Counted from the stretch's first letter, positions 1 to 6,439 are shown. The stretch is DNA of 12,189 nt from Comamonadaceae bacterium (GCA_947457975.1 CANGYC010000044.1:1-12189), one strand, 5' to 3'. A program made the numbers and translations. Notes: a model not told the origin generated them from the letters alone.

Positions 1-329
1 CTCCTGCCAAAAAGGCTGCTCCCGCCAAGAAAGCTGCTCCTGCCAAAAAGGCTGCTGCCAAGAAGGCCCCTGCCAAGAAGCGCACCCCCAACGCAGCATT
101 CATGAAGCCGCTGGCTCCCAGTGCTGCGCTGGCCGCCGTGGTGGGCGACAAGCCGCTGCCGCGCACCGAGATCGTCAGCAAGCTGTGGGCTTACATCAAG
201 TCCAAGGGCCTGCAGGACAAGACCAACAAGCGCATGGTCAACGCCGACGACAAGCTCAAGGCCGTGTTCGGCAAGGCCCAGGTCTCGATGTTCGAGATGG
301 CTGGCCTGATCGGCAAGCACGTCAAGTAA
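1..329 (+). CDS. SWIB/MDM2-domain protein with histone H1-like tail, 5'-truncated
   Basis: The reading frame is open from base 3 to the TAA at 327-329; the true start lies upstream of the window. The visible N-terminal part is a low-complexity Ala/Lys/Pro tail built on AAPAKK-type repeats, as in histone H1-like and other DNA-compacting bacterial proteins. It is followed by a compact SWIB domain of about 70 residues: a PLPRTEIVSKLWAYIKSKGL segment, then KTNKRMVNADDKLKAVFG, then a hydrophobic end at MFEMAGLIGKHVK. Fusions of a basic tail to SWIB are known in Burkholderiales and chlamydiae and are thought to bind DNA or act in chromosome organisation; the exact role is unknown. An in-frame ATG at 102 would yield the SWIB domain alone (75 aa), but the continuous upstream frame and its repeat structure argue for the longer protein. 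A strong terminator follows, so the gene is separate from what lies downstream. Confidence 0.9.
   Translation, partial: PAKKAAPAKKAAPAKKAAAKKAPAKKRTPNAAFMKPLAPSAALAAVVGDKPLPRTEIVSKLWAYIKSKGLQDKTNKRMVNADDKLKAVFGKAQVSMFEMAGLIGKHVK
3..56 (+). repeat. 18-bp tandem repeat encoding the PAKKAA tail
   Basis: Three consecutive 18-bp units lie at 3-20, 21-38 and 39-56. Units 1 and 3 are identical (cctgccaaaaaggctgct) and unit 2 differs at three third-codon positions. Shorter AAKK/PAKK variants continue to about base 80. Each unit encodes Pro-Ala-Lys-Lys-Ala-Ala. Such in-frame arrays can expand or contract by slippage without breaking the frame, so tail length may vary between strains. More copies may lie before base 1. 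Confidence 0.85.
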
Positions 330-348
330 TCAGCCTCGCGCTGAACTC

Positions 349-380
349 AAAAGGCCGGTGGAGACACCGGCCTTTTTCTT
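349..380 (+). terminator. Intrinsic terminator after the SWIB gene
   Basis: A perfect 12-bp stem is formed by 349-360 (aaaaggccggtg) and 365-376 (caccggcctttt) around a GAGA loop, followed by a T-rich run to about 380. It begins 19 bases after the stop codon and is a textbook rho-independent terminator. The A-run on the left arm means it could also work, less well, on the other strand. Confidence 0.93.
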
Positions 381-483
381 TGCCCGTATCCGCGATCAGA
401 GACGGGCACCTTGCTCACAGCCTGGACTGGACTGTGCGCCCACACCCGACACACTCTGCGAATGCACGCCCTGCGAGTTAGAC

Positions 484-492
484 TTAGTTAAC
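484..492. promoter_or_regulatory. Candidate TetR operator, tetR side
   Basis: TTAGTTAAC lies 19 bases before the tetR start, within the AT-rich stretch gttagacttagttaacc (477-493) of an otherwise GC-rich leader. The same 9-mer occurs inverted at 1243-1251 before the first Bug receptor gene; I saw GTTAAC nowhere else in the window. The core GTTAAC is a palindrome, as expected for part of a dimer site. An operator role is inferred from position and sharing only. Confidence 0.45.
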
Positions 493-511
493 CACAGGGT
501 GAATTCAAGCC

Positions 512-1162
512 ATGGCCAAAGCCACGTCCACCGCCCCCGAAGAGCGACAGCGCGATGCCGAACGCTCGCAAGCGGGCATTCTTGCGGCCGCCCGCGACGA
601 GTTCGCCGAGTATGGCCTGGCGGGCGCCCGCATGGACCGCATCGCCGAGCGGGCCGGGCTGAACAAGCGGCTGATCTATTACTACTTCGAGGACAAGGAA
701 CGCCTGTTCGCCAGCGTCCTCGAGCAGGCCTATAAAGACATTCGCCAGCAGGAGCGGGAACTCCACCTACTCGACCTCGAGCCCGTGCAGGCCGTGCGCC
801 GCCTGGTCGAATTCACCTGGCACTACTACCTCGACCATCCTGAGTTCATCACCCTGCTCAACAGCGCCAACCTGCACCGCGGCCGGCACCTGCCCGACAT
901 CGAGCGCGCACAGGCCCTGAACTCCACCCTGGTGGACACCCTGGCCGAGGTGCTGGAGCGTGGCCGGCGTGAAGGCCTTTTTCGCGGCGGTGTCGATCCA
1001 GTGCAGCTCTACGTGTCCATCGCCGGCATCGCCTACTTCTACCTCTCCAACAACCACACCCTCTCGGCCATCTTCGGCCGCGACCTGCTCAGCCCCAAGG
1101 CCCGCAATGAACGGCTCTCGCACATGAGCGACGTCATCCTGGGCTACCTGCTGCGCAGCTGA
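512..1162 (+). CDS. TetR/AcrR-family transcriptional regulator
   Basis: A 216-residue protein, normal length for the family. Residues about 17-65 form the TetR N-terminal DNA-binding domain: helix 1 around AGILAAARDEFAEYGLAGA, then the helix-turn-helix in ARMDRIAERAGLNKRLIYYYF and the conserved exit into FEDKERLF. Residues from about 70 on are a mostly helical ligand-binding/dimerisation domain containing the HYYLDHPEF segment seen in many TetR proteins of catabolic clusters. The ATG at 512 has only a weak, distant ribosome-binding site (AGGG at 496-499). The gene lies 123 bp upstream of, and in the same direction as, the first Bug receptor gene. Both leaders share the TTAGTTAAC element, suggesting autoregulation and control of the downstream operon, probably as a repressor released by a pathway metabolite. 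Family assignment is secure; ligand and targets are inferred. Confidence 0.93.
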   Translation: MAKATSTAPEERQRDAERSQAGILAAARDEFAEYGLAGARMDRIAERAGLNKRLIYYYFEDKERLFASVLEQAYKDIRQQERELHLLDLEPVQAVRRLVEFTWHYYLDHPEFITLLNSANLHRGRHLPDIERAQALNSTLVDTLAEVLERGRREGLFRGGVDPVQLYVSIAGIAYFYLSNNHTLSAIFGRDLLSPKARNERLSHMSDVILGYLLRS

Positions 1163-1226
1163 AACCACAGCTCAGCCCAGCGGCGAAATCCAGGGTTTCC
1201 ACCGATGAAGACGAGAGGGCTCAGCC

Positions 1227-1232
1227 TACAAT
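1227..1232 (+). promoter_or_regulatory. Possible -10 element for the catabolic operon
   Basis: TACAAT matches the sigma-70 consensus at five of six positions and lies 54 bases before the Bug receptor start. No convincing -35 hexamer is visible at 16-18 bp upstream (the sequence there reads gatgaa or nearby). If used, transcription would start near 1239, so the candidate operator at 1243-1251 would lie just past the start site, a position suited to repression. Confidence 0.35.
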
Positions 1233-1242
1233 TCACCAATCA

Positions 1243-1251
1243 GTTAACTAA
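1243..1251. promoter_or_regulatory. Candidate TetR operator, operon side
   Basis: GTTAACTAA is the exact reverse complement of the element at 484-492 and sits inside the 8-bp palindrome AGTTAACT (1242-1249). It is 34 bases before the Bug receptor ATG and 10 bases past the possible -10 box. Regulation of this gene by the adjacent TetR protein is inferred from this sharing. Confidence 0.45.
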
Positions 1252-1253
1252 AA

Positions 1254-1267
1254 GACGGGTGACCGTC
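1254..1267 (+). promoter_or_regulatory. Small leader hairpin before Bug receptor 1
   Basis: GACGG (1254-1258) and CCGTC (1263-1267) pair perfectly around GTGA, a GNRA-type tetraloop, giving a compact stable hairpin 5 bases ahead of the ribosome-binding site AGGAGA (1273-1278). It leaves the site free and could protect the mRNA 5' end or tune initiation. It may also be chance in GC-rich DNA. Confidence 0.3.
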
Positions 1268-1285
1268 GCCACAGGAGACCACCGC

Positions 1286-2263
1286 ATGCAGCCCCAACGC
1301 CGCCTTGTTCACACCCTGCTGGCCAGCCTGGCCCTTGCCCTGCCCCTGAGTAGCCTGGCGCAAGGCAGCTACCCCAACCGGCCCATCAAGGTGATCGTGC
1401 CCTTCCCCGCGGGAAGCACCACGGACATCATTGCGCGCGCCATCACCGACAAAATGAGCCAGAGCATGGGGCAGACGCTGGTGGTGGAAAACCGCGGCGG
1501 CGCCAGCGGCACGATCGGCCAGGCTGCGGTTGCGCAGGCCGCTGCCGACGGCTACACCATCATGATCCACAGCTCATCGCACACGGTCAGCCCCTCCACC
1601 TTTGCCAAGCTGCCCTTTGACACCGAGAGGGACTTCGTGGGCGTCACGCCGATCTCCACCACGCCCAATGTGCTGGTGATCTCACCGTCCAAGAACATCA
1701 AGACCCTGGGCGAGTTGCTGGCGGCCGCACGGGCCAAACCGGGTGCGCTGAACTTCGCCTCAGCCGGTCAGGGCAGCGCCACGCACCTCAATGCAGAGAA
1801 GTTCAAACTGGCCGCCAAGATCGATGCCATGAACGTGCCCTTCAAGGGCTCGGCCGAGGCCGTGACCGAGGTGATGGCCGGCCGCGTCGATTACTACTTC
1901 TCCCCCATCGCCCCGGTGATCGGCCAGATCCGCAACAACCAGCTGGTGCCGCTGGCCGTGGGTTCCCCCCGCCGCGCCAGCGCCCTGCCCAACGTGCCGA
2001 CCACCGCCGAGGCGGGTGTGCCCGGCTCGGAGTTCAACTTCTGGATCGGCATGATGGCCCCGGCCAAGACGCCGCGCGACATCGTCAACCGCCTGGCTGA
2101 CGAGGTGGCCAAGGCCCTGGCCACGGCGGAAGTGAAGGAGCGCTTTGAAAAACTGGGCGCAGATGCCTGGACCCTCAGGCCAGAGCAGTTCGACACCTAC
2201 ATCCGCGACGAAATCAAGAGCAATGCGGTCCTGGTCAAGGCCGCGGGCCTGCAAGTCCAGTAA
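1286..2263 (+). CDS. Tripartite tricarboxylate transporter receptor (Bug/TctC family), copy 1
   Basis: A 325-residue periplasmic solute-binding protein of typical Bug length. The ATG at 1286 is chosen over an in-frame one at 1205 because AGGAGA lies 7 bases before it (1273-1278) and it places a normal signal peptide at the N-terminus: basic MQPQRR, a hydrophobic core LLASLALALPL, and probable cleavage after SLA (residue 25). The mature part opens with the family hallmark YPNRPIKVIVPFPAGSTTD (29-47), followed by VVENRGGASGTIG (66-78) and ADGYT. Bug proteins bind carboxylates or related small molecules and deliver them to a TctA/TctB membrane pair, or act as sensors. No tctA/tctB is present here, so it is an orphan receptor using membrane subunits encoded elsewhere. 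As first gene of the run, it fits capture of the operon's substrate; the ligand cannot be deduced. Confidence 0.93.
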   Translation: MQPQRRLVHTLLASLALALPLSSLAQGSYPNRPIKVIVPFPAGSTTDIIARAITDKMSQSMGQTLVVENRGGASGTIGQAAVAQAAADGYTIMIHSSSHTVSPSTFAKLPFDTERDFVGVTPISTTPNVLVISPSKNIKTLGELLAAARAKPGALNFASAGQGSATHLNAEKFKLAAKIDAMNVPFKGSAEAVTEVMAGRVDYYFSPIAPVIGQIRNNQLVPLAVGSPRRASALPNVPTTAEAGVPGSEFNFWIGMMAPAKTPRDIVNRLADEVAKALATAEVKERFEKLGADAWTLRPEQFDTYIRDEIKSNAVLVKAAGLQVQ

Positions 2264-2302
2264 TAAGCAGCGCGCCCGCGAGGGCCATCTCCATCCTCCA
2301 TG

Positions 2303-2327
2303 ACCCTCAGCCCCATGGGCTGCGGGT
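2303..2327 (+). other. Strong intercistronic hairpin, no U-tract
   Basis: CAGCCC (2308-2313) and GGGCTG (2317-2322) pair around CAT. After one T/C mismatch the stem continues with ACCC (2303-2306) against GGGT (2324-2327), giving ten pairs. No T-run follows, so it is unlikely to be a full intrinsic terminator. Between a periplasmic binding-protein gene and downstream enzyme genes, such a stem often stabilises the upstream mRNA 3' end so that more receptor than enzyme is made. That role is inferred. Confidence 0.5.
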
Positions 2328-2363
2328 TGAACTCACCCTGATTTACTCGCAGGAGATTTTTTC

Positions 2364-3539
2364 GTGGCCATTCAACGACTCGGAATCATCATGCACGGCG
2401 TCACCGGACGCATGGGCATGAACCAGCACCTCATCCGCTCCATCTGCGCCATCCGCGCGCAAGGCGGCGTCAGCCTCTCCAACGGCGACAAGGTCATGCC
2501 CGACCCCATCCTGATCGGCCGCAATGCCGAGAAGATTGCGGCGCTGGCCCAGGCCCATGGCATCGCGCGCTGGGGCACCGACCTCGACGCCGCGCTGGCC
2601 AATGCAGACGACACCGTCTTCTTTGACGCCGGCACCACGCAGATGCGCCCCACCCTGCTGGCCAAAGCCATCCGCGCCGGCAAGCATGTGTACTGCGAAA
2701 AACCGATCGCCACGAACTTGAACGAGGCGGTCGAGATCGCCCGCCTGGCCGAGGAGGCCTCAGCCAAGCGCGGGCTCAAGCACGGCGCCGTGCAGGACAA
2801 GCTGTTCCTGCCGGGCCTGCGCAAGCTGGACATGCTGCGCCGCGCTGGCTTCTTTGGCCGCATGCTCAGTGTGCGCATCGAGTTCGGCTACTGGGTGTTC
2901 GAGGGTGACCTCCAACCCATCCAGCGCCCGAGCTGGAACTACCGTGCCGAAGACGGCGGCGGCATCATCCTCGACACGGTCTGCCACTGGCCCTACGTGC
3001 TGGACAACCTGTTCGGCGACGTGCAGTCGATCTCCTGCCTGGGCGCCACGCACATCCCGCAGCGCTGGGACGAGGCCGGCCAGCCCTACGCCGCCACCGC
3101 CGACGACGCGGCCTACTGCACCCTCGAACTCAAGGGCCACAACGGTGAGCCAGTGGTCGCGCAGGTCAACAGCAGCTGGACCACCCGCGTTCGCCGCGAT
3201 GACCTGGTCACCTTCCATGTGGATGGCACGCACGGCTCGGCCGTGGCCGGCCTGCAGGAATGCCGCGCCCAAAGCCGGGTGGCCACGCCGCGCCCGGTCT
3301 GGAACCCGGACATCAAGCAGACCATGAACTTCTTCGACCAGTGGCAGGACGTGCCAGATTCGCAGGTCTATGACAACGGCTTCAAGATCCAGTGGGAGCA
3401 TTTCATCCGCCACGTGGTCGAGGACGCGCCTTACCGCTGGACGCTGCCTGAAGGCACCAAGGGCGTGCAACTGGTTGAAGCCGCGCTGCAAAGCTGGAAG
3501 GAGCGCCGCTGGGTGGACGTTCCGGCCCTGAAGATCTGA
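2364..3539 (+). CDS. Gfo/Idh/MocA-family NAD(P)-dependent oxidoreductase
   Basis: A 391-residue cytoplasmic oxidoreductase starting at GTG 2364, with AGGAGA at 2351-2356 seven bases ahead. The N-terminal Rossmann fold begins LGIIMHGVTGRMG (6-18). Its glycine motif is GxxGxxG in a GRMG form reminiscent of dihydrodipicolinate reductase rather than the common GxGxxG. The family's cofactor/active-site motif is intact at CEKP (111-114, Lys113). The C-terminal half carries GGGIILDTVCHW (198-209), supplying the conserved Asp204 and His208 of the substrate site. Members usually oxidise or reduce a sugar, inositol or sugar-acid hydroxyl. The next gene is a DUF993 aldolase-like protein 31 bp downstream, so this enzyme probably supplies or consumes its keto substrate. 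The insertion around residues 33-50 (GGVSLSNGDKVMPDP) lengthens the first Rossmann unit. Family is secure; substrate unknown. Confidence 0.92.
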   Translation: MAIQRLGIIMHGVTGRMGMNQHLIRSICAIRAQGGVSLSNGDKVMPDPILIGRNAEKIAALAQAHGIARWGTDLDAALANADDTVFFDAGTTQMRPTLLAKAIRAGKHVYCEKPIATNLNEAVEIARLAEEASAKRGLKHGAVQDKLFLPGLRKLDMLRRAGFFGRMLSVRIEFGYWVFEGDLQPIQRPSWNYRAEDGGGIILDTVCHWPYVLDNLFGDVQSISCLGATHIPQRWDEAGQPYAATADDAAYCTLELKGHNGEPVVAQVNSSWTTRVRRDDLVTFHVDGTHGSAVAGLQECRAQSRVATPRPVWNPDIKQTMNFFDQWQDVPDSQVYDNGFKIQWEHFIRHVVEDAPYRWTLPEGTKGVQLVEAALQSWKERRWVDVPALKI

Positions 3540-3570
3540 CCCCCGCCCGCTCTCCTTGCCCGAGGCCCCC

Positions 3571-4761
3571 ATGAGCCCATCCCTTCTCCTTCCCCAGGCC
3601 GACGGCCGGCTGGTGCGCCACACCCTGCAAGGCCAGGCCCCGGCCCGCGCCAGCACGCGAGTGCCGTTCAACCGCATCGCCTACTCGGCGGCCCACGTGG
3701 TGGCCGATCCCCTCGCGGCAGTGGATCCCTGGCTGCAATGCGCCGTCGACTGGGACGCCACCATCGCCTACCGGCGCCACCTTTGGTCGCTGGGCATGGG
3801 CGTGGCCGAGGCCATGGACACGGCCCAGCGCGGCATGGGCATGGACTGGCCGACCTCGCTGGAGCTGATCCGGCGCTCGCTGGACGCCGCCCGCGACTTT
3901 GGCCCCGGCGCCCTGCTGGCCTCGGGCTGCGGCACCGACCACCTCGATGCAGCCAGTGTCACCAGCGTGGACCAGGTCATCCAGGGCTACGAGGAACAGA
4001 TGGCGGCCATCGAGAAACTGGGTGGCCGGCTCATCATCATGGCCAGCCGGGCGTTGGCCCGCGTGGCGCGCGGTCCGGCCGACTACGAACGGGTGTATGA
4101 CCGCATCCTGCGCCAGGCGCGCCAGCCCGTGGTCCTGCACTGGCTGGGCGACATGTTCGACCCGGCGCTCAGCGGCTACTGGGGCACGCCCGACCTCAAT
4201 GCCGCCATGGACACGGCCCTGGGCATCATCGCGGCGCACCCCGACAAGGTCGACGGCATCAAGATCTCCCTGCTGGACAAGGACAAGGAAATCGCCATGC
4301 GCCGGCGCCTGCCCAAGGGCGTGCGCATGTACACGGGCGACGACTTCAACTACGCCGAGCTGATTGCCGGCGACGGCGTGGGCAGCGAAGAGGTCCATGG
4401 CCAGAGCGATGCCCTGCTGGGCATCTTCGACGCCATTGCGCCGGCCGCCAGTGCCGCCTTGAGCGCCCTGGCCCAGGGCGACGTGGCGCGCTTTCACGAC
4501 ATCCTGGCGCCCACGGTGCCACTGTCGCGCCACATCTTCCAGGCGCCCACGCGCTACTACAAGACCGGCGTGGTGTTCATGGCCTGGCTCAACGGCCACC
4601 AAAGCCACTTCACCCTGGTCGGTGGCCAGCAGAGCACGCGCAACATCCTGCACCTGGCCGAGCTTTTCCGGTTGGCCGATGCGGCCAAGCTGCTGGAGCA
4701 GCCCGAGCTGGCCACCCAGCGCATGAAGGCACTGCTGGCCGTGCATGGCGTGCAGGCCTGA
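3571..4761 (+). CDS. DUF993 family protein (dihydrodipicolinate synthase-like aldolase)
   Basis: A 396-residue protein I recognise as the DUF993 group, a divergent branch of the DHDPS/N-acetylneuraminate-lyase TIM-barrel superfamily. Features include VPFNRIAYSAAHVVADPLA (31-49) near the N-terminus, ASGCGTDHL (117-125), and VVLHWLGDMFDP (187-198). VDGIKIS (227-233) matches the strand carrying the Schiff-base lysine of class I lyases, making Lys231 the expected catalytic residue. RMYTGDDFNYAELI (252-265) follows. The protein is about 100 residues longer than typical DHDPS. The ATG at 3571 is preferred (CGAGG at 3561-3565); a TTG at 3556 would add five residues. By homology it should cleave or form a C-C bond next to a keto group, or dehydrate a sugar acid. 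Its place between a Gfo/Idh/MocA oxidoreductase and other dehydrogenases suggests retro-aldol cleavage in a catabolic route. The actual reaction is not established to my knowledge. Confidence 0.88.
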   Translation: MSPSLLLPQADGRLVRHTLQGQAPARASTRVPFNRIAYSAAHVVADPLAAVDPWLQCAVDWDATIAYRRHLWSLGMGVAEAMDTAQRGMGMDWPTSLELIRRSLDAARDFGPGALLASGCGTDHLDAASVTSVDQVIQGYEEQMAAIEKLGGRLIIMASRALARVARGPADYERVYDRILRQARQPVVLHWLGDMFDPALSGYWGTPDLNAAMDTALGIIAAHPDKVDGIKISLLDKDKEIAMRRRLPKGVRMYTGDDFNYAELIAGDGVGSEEVHGQSDALLGIFDAIAPAASAALSALAQGDVARFHDILAPTVPLSRHIFQAPTRYYKTGVVFMAWLNGHQSHFTLVGGQQSTRNILHLAELFRLADAAKLLEQPELATQRMKALLAVHGVQA

Positions 4762-4788
4762 CCGTTTTCACCAAGAGGAGACACTCGT

Positions 4789-5748
4789 ATGAGACAACTG
4801 CTTCGTTACGGCCTGGCCCTGTGCCTGGGCTTGGCTGCTCTGGGCGCTGCCGCGCAGACCTACCCCAACCGACCGGTCAAGGTCATCATCCCCTTCCCGC
4901 CCGGCGGCACCTTGGACCAGCTTGGCCGCGCCCTGGCGCAGAAACTCAGCGAACAGATGGGGCAGCCATTCGTGGTGGAAAACCGCCCCGGCGGCAATGG
5001 CACCATTGGCGCCGATGTGGTCGCCAGGGCGCCGGCTGACGGCTATACGCTGCTGTTCAATGCCTCCACCTTCGTCACCGCACCCATGACCATGAAGTCA
5101 GTGCCTTATGGCGTGGTGAAGGACTTCCAGCCGGTGTCACTGGTGGCCAAGGCGCCGCTGTCGGTGGCCATCAACAAGAACCTGCCCGTGAACGACCTGA
5201 AGTCGCTGCTGGCCTTCGCCCAGGCCAACCCGGGCAAGATGACCTTTGCCGTGGGCTCCATTGGCTCGGCCGGCCACCTGGCCACCGAGATGCTCAAGCG
5301 CGCCGGCAACCTGGACTATGTGGTGGTGCCCTACAAAGGCACGGCGCCAGCCTTCCAGGACCTGATCGGCGGTCAAATCGCCGGCTTCATCGACCCCATT
5401 CTGGGTTCCCTCCAGTTCCACAAGAACGGCATGCTGCGCGTGGTGGCCGTGACCTCCAACACACGGGCACCCAGCCTGCCCGAGGTGGCCACCGTGGCCG
5501 AGACCCTGCCGGGTTTTGAATTCTTTAGCTGGTACGGCCTGTGGGGTCCCAGCCGCCTGCCCGCCGACATCACGCAACGCCTGAACGCCGAAGTGAACAA
5601 AGCCCTGGCGAGCGACATGAAAGACCGATTCGTCAGCCAGGGCCTGGTGATGACGCCGGGCTCGGTGGACGACTTCATCAAGTTCCAGCGCGAGGACATG
5701 GCGCGCGCCCAGAAGATCATCACCGAAGGCAACATTCGTGTCGAATGA
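4789..5748 (+). CDS. Tripartite tricarboxylate transporter receptor (Bug/TctC family), copy 2
   Basis: A 319-residue Bug-family periplasmic binding protein with AAGAGGAGA (4773-4781) seven bases before the ATG. The signal peptide has MRQLLRYG, then a hydrophobic stretch to ALGAAA and probable cleavage near residue 22 before QTYPNRP. The family signature follows: YPNRPVKVIIPFPPGGTLDQ (25-44), VVENRPGGNGTIGADV (62-77) and ADGYT. It resembles copy 1 only at family level: the motif residues after VPFP differ (AGSTTD versus PGGTLD), so this is not a recent duplication and the ligands may differ. It starts 27 bp after the DUF993 gene and overlaps the next gene by 11 bp, so it belongs to the enzyme operon. 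As with copy 1, no TctA/TctB permease is encoded here. Two receptors could deliver two related compounds or two stereoisomers to the same pathway. Confidence 0.93.
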   Translation: MRQLLRYGLALCLGLAALGAAAQTYPNRPVKVIIPFPPGGTLDQLGRALAQKLSEQMGQPFVVENRPGGNGTIGADVVARAPADGYTLLFNASTFVTAPMTMKSVPYGVVKDFQPVSLVAKAPLSVAINKNLPVNDLKSLLAFAQANPGKMTFAVGSIGSAGHLATEMLKRAGNLDYVVVPYKGTAPAFQDLIGGQIAGFIDPILGSLQFHKNGMLRVVAVTSNTRAPSLPEVATVAETLPGFEFFSWYGLWGPSRLPADITQRLNAEVNKALASDMKDRFVSQGLVMTPGSVDDFIKFQREDMARAQKIITEGNIRVE

Positions 5749-6439
5749 GGCGCGGCATGCCCTGGTGACGGGCAGCAGCTCGGGCATTGGGGCAGCCTGC
5801 GCGCGGCACCTGCTTGCTCTGGGCTGGCAGGTCACGGGCCTGGACATGCAGCCGCCCACGTTGGACCATCCACGCTTTCGCGCCTTGACGGCAGACCTGC
5901 GCGATGCGGTCGCCCTGAACCGCGCATTGGACAGCGTGGCGGGCGCAAACGCCCTGGTGCATGCCGCCGGCCTCCTGCGCACCGGCCGTATCGAGCAGCT
6001 CGACCCTGAAGACGGCCTGGCCATGTGGCACTTGCACGTGGACGCCACCACCCGGCTGGCGCAGCGCCTGCTGCCCGCCATGGCGGCGGCAGGCCACGGC
6101 CGGGTGGTGCTGATCGGCAGCCGCGTGGCCCGCGGCATCGCCGGCCGCAGCCAGTACGCCGCCAGCAAGGCCGCCCTGGTGGCCCTGGCGCGCAGCTGGG
6201 CCGCCGAGGTGGTGCGCCAAGGCGTCACGGTCAACGTGGTCAGCCCCGCCGCCACGAACACCGCCATGCTGGGCGACCCCGCCCGCCAGGACACCCCTCC
6301 TAAGCTGCCCCCACGGGGCCGCCTGATCGAGGCGGACGAAGTGGCTGCGGCGGTGGGCTTTCTGTTGTCGCCGCAGGCTGCAGCCATCACGGGGCAGGAG
6401 CTGGTGCTCTGCGGCGGTGCCTCCCTTGAGGGCGCCTGA
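5738..6439 (+). CDS. Short-chain dehydrogenase/reductase (SDR)
   Basis: A 233-residue classical SDR. The start is GTG 5738, inside the last 11 bases of the receptor gene, with GAAGG (5725-5729) eight bases ahead; the nearby ATG at 5745 is out of frame. The cofactor motif TGSSSGIG lies at 11-18, and a HAAG variant of the usual NNAG at 75-78. The catalytic Ser is expected at 128 (VVLIGSR), with Tyr140 and Lys144 in YAASK. The structural Asn of the catalytic tetrad appears to be Asp102 (in HVDATT), an unusual substitution judged from unaligned comparison. The end, ITGQELVLCGG, is a normal SDR C-terminus. It should oxidise a hydroxyl, or reduce the keto form, with NAD(P)(H) in the cytoplasm. Overlap with the gene before it and a 1-bp gap to the next imply translational coupling. 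Substrate unknown. Confidence 0.92.
   Translation: MSNEARHALVTGSSSGIGAACARHLLALGWQVTGLDMQPPTLDHPRFRALTADLRDAVALNRALDSVAGANALVHAAGLLRTGRIEQLDPEDGLAMWHLHVDATTRLAQRLLPAMAAAGHGRVVLIGSRVARGIAGRSQYAASKAALVALARSWAAEVVRQGVTVNVVSPAATNTAMLGDPARQDTPPKLPPRGRLIEADEVAAAVGFLLSPQAAAITGQELVLCGGASLEGA

Noticed and set aside
1170..1226. Direct repeat GCTCAGCC at 1170-1177 and 1219-1226
   Set aside because: It is an 8-bp match, one copy right after the tetR stop, with no symmetry or promoter relation. Probably chance.
1205..1285. Upstream ATG extending Bug receptor 1 by 27 residues
   Set aside because: It has no ribosome-binding site and would bury the signal peptide. The extension would also run through the putative promoter and operator. 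ATG 1286 has AGGAGA at ideal spacing.
3556..3570. TTG start adding five residues to the DUF993 protein
   Set aside because: It is a rare start codon preceded by a pyrimidine-rich stretch without a ribosome-binding site. ATG 3571 has CGAGG five bases ahead.
3403..4746. 447-residue open frame on the minus strand opposite the Gfo/Idh/MocA and DUF993 genes
   Set aside because: It has a His/Gly/Ala/Val-rich composition with no recognisable motif and lies fully opposite well-supported genes. Long antisense frames are expected in GC-rich coding DNA.
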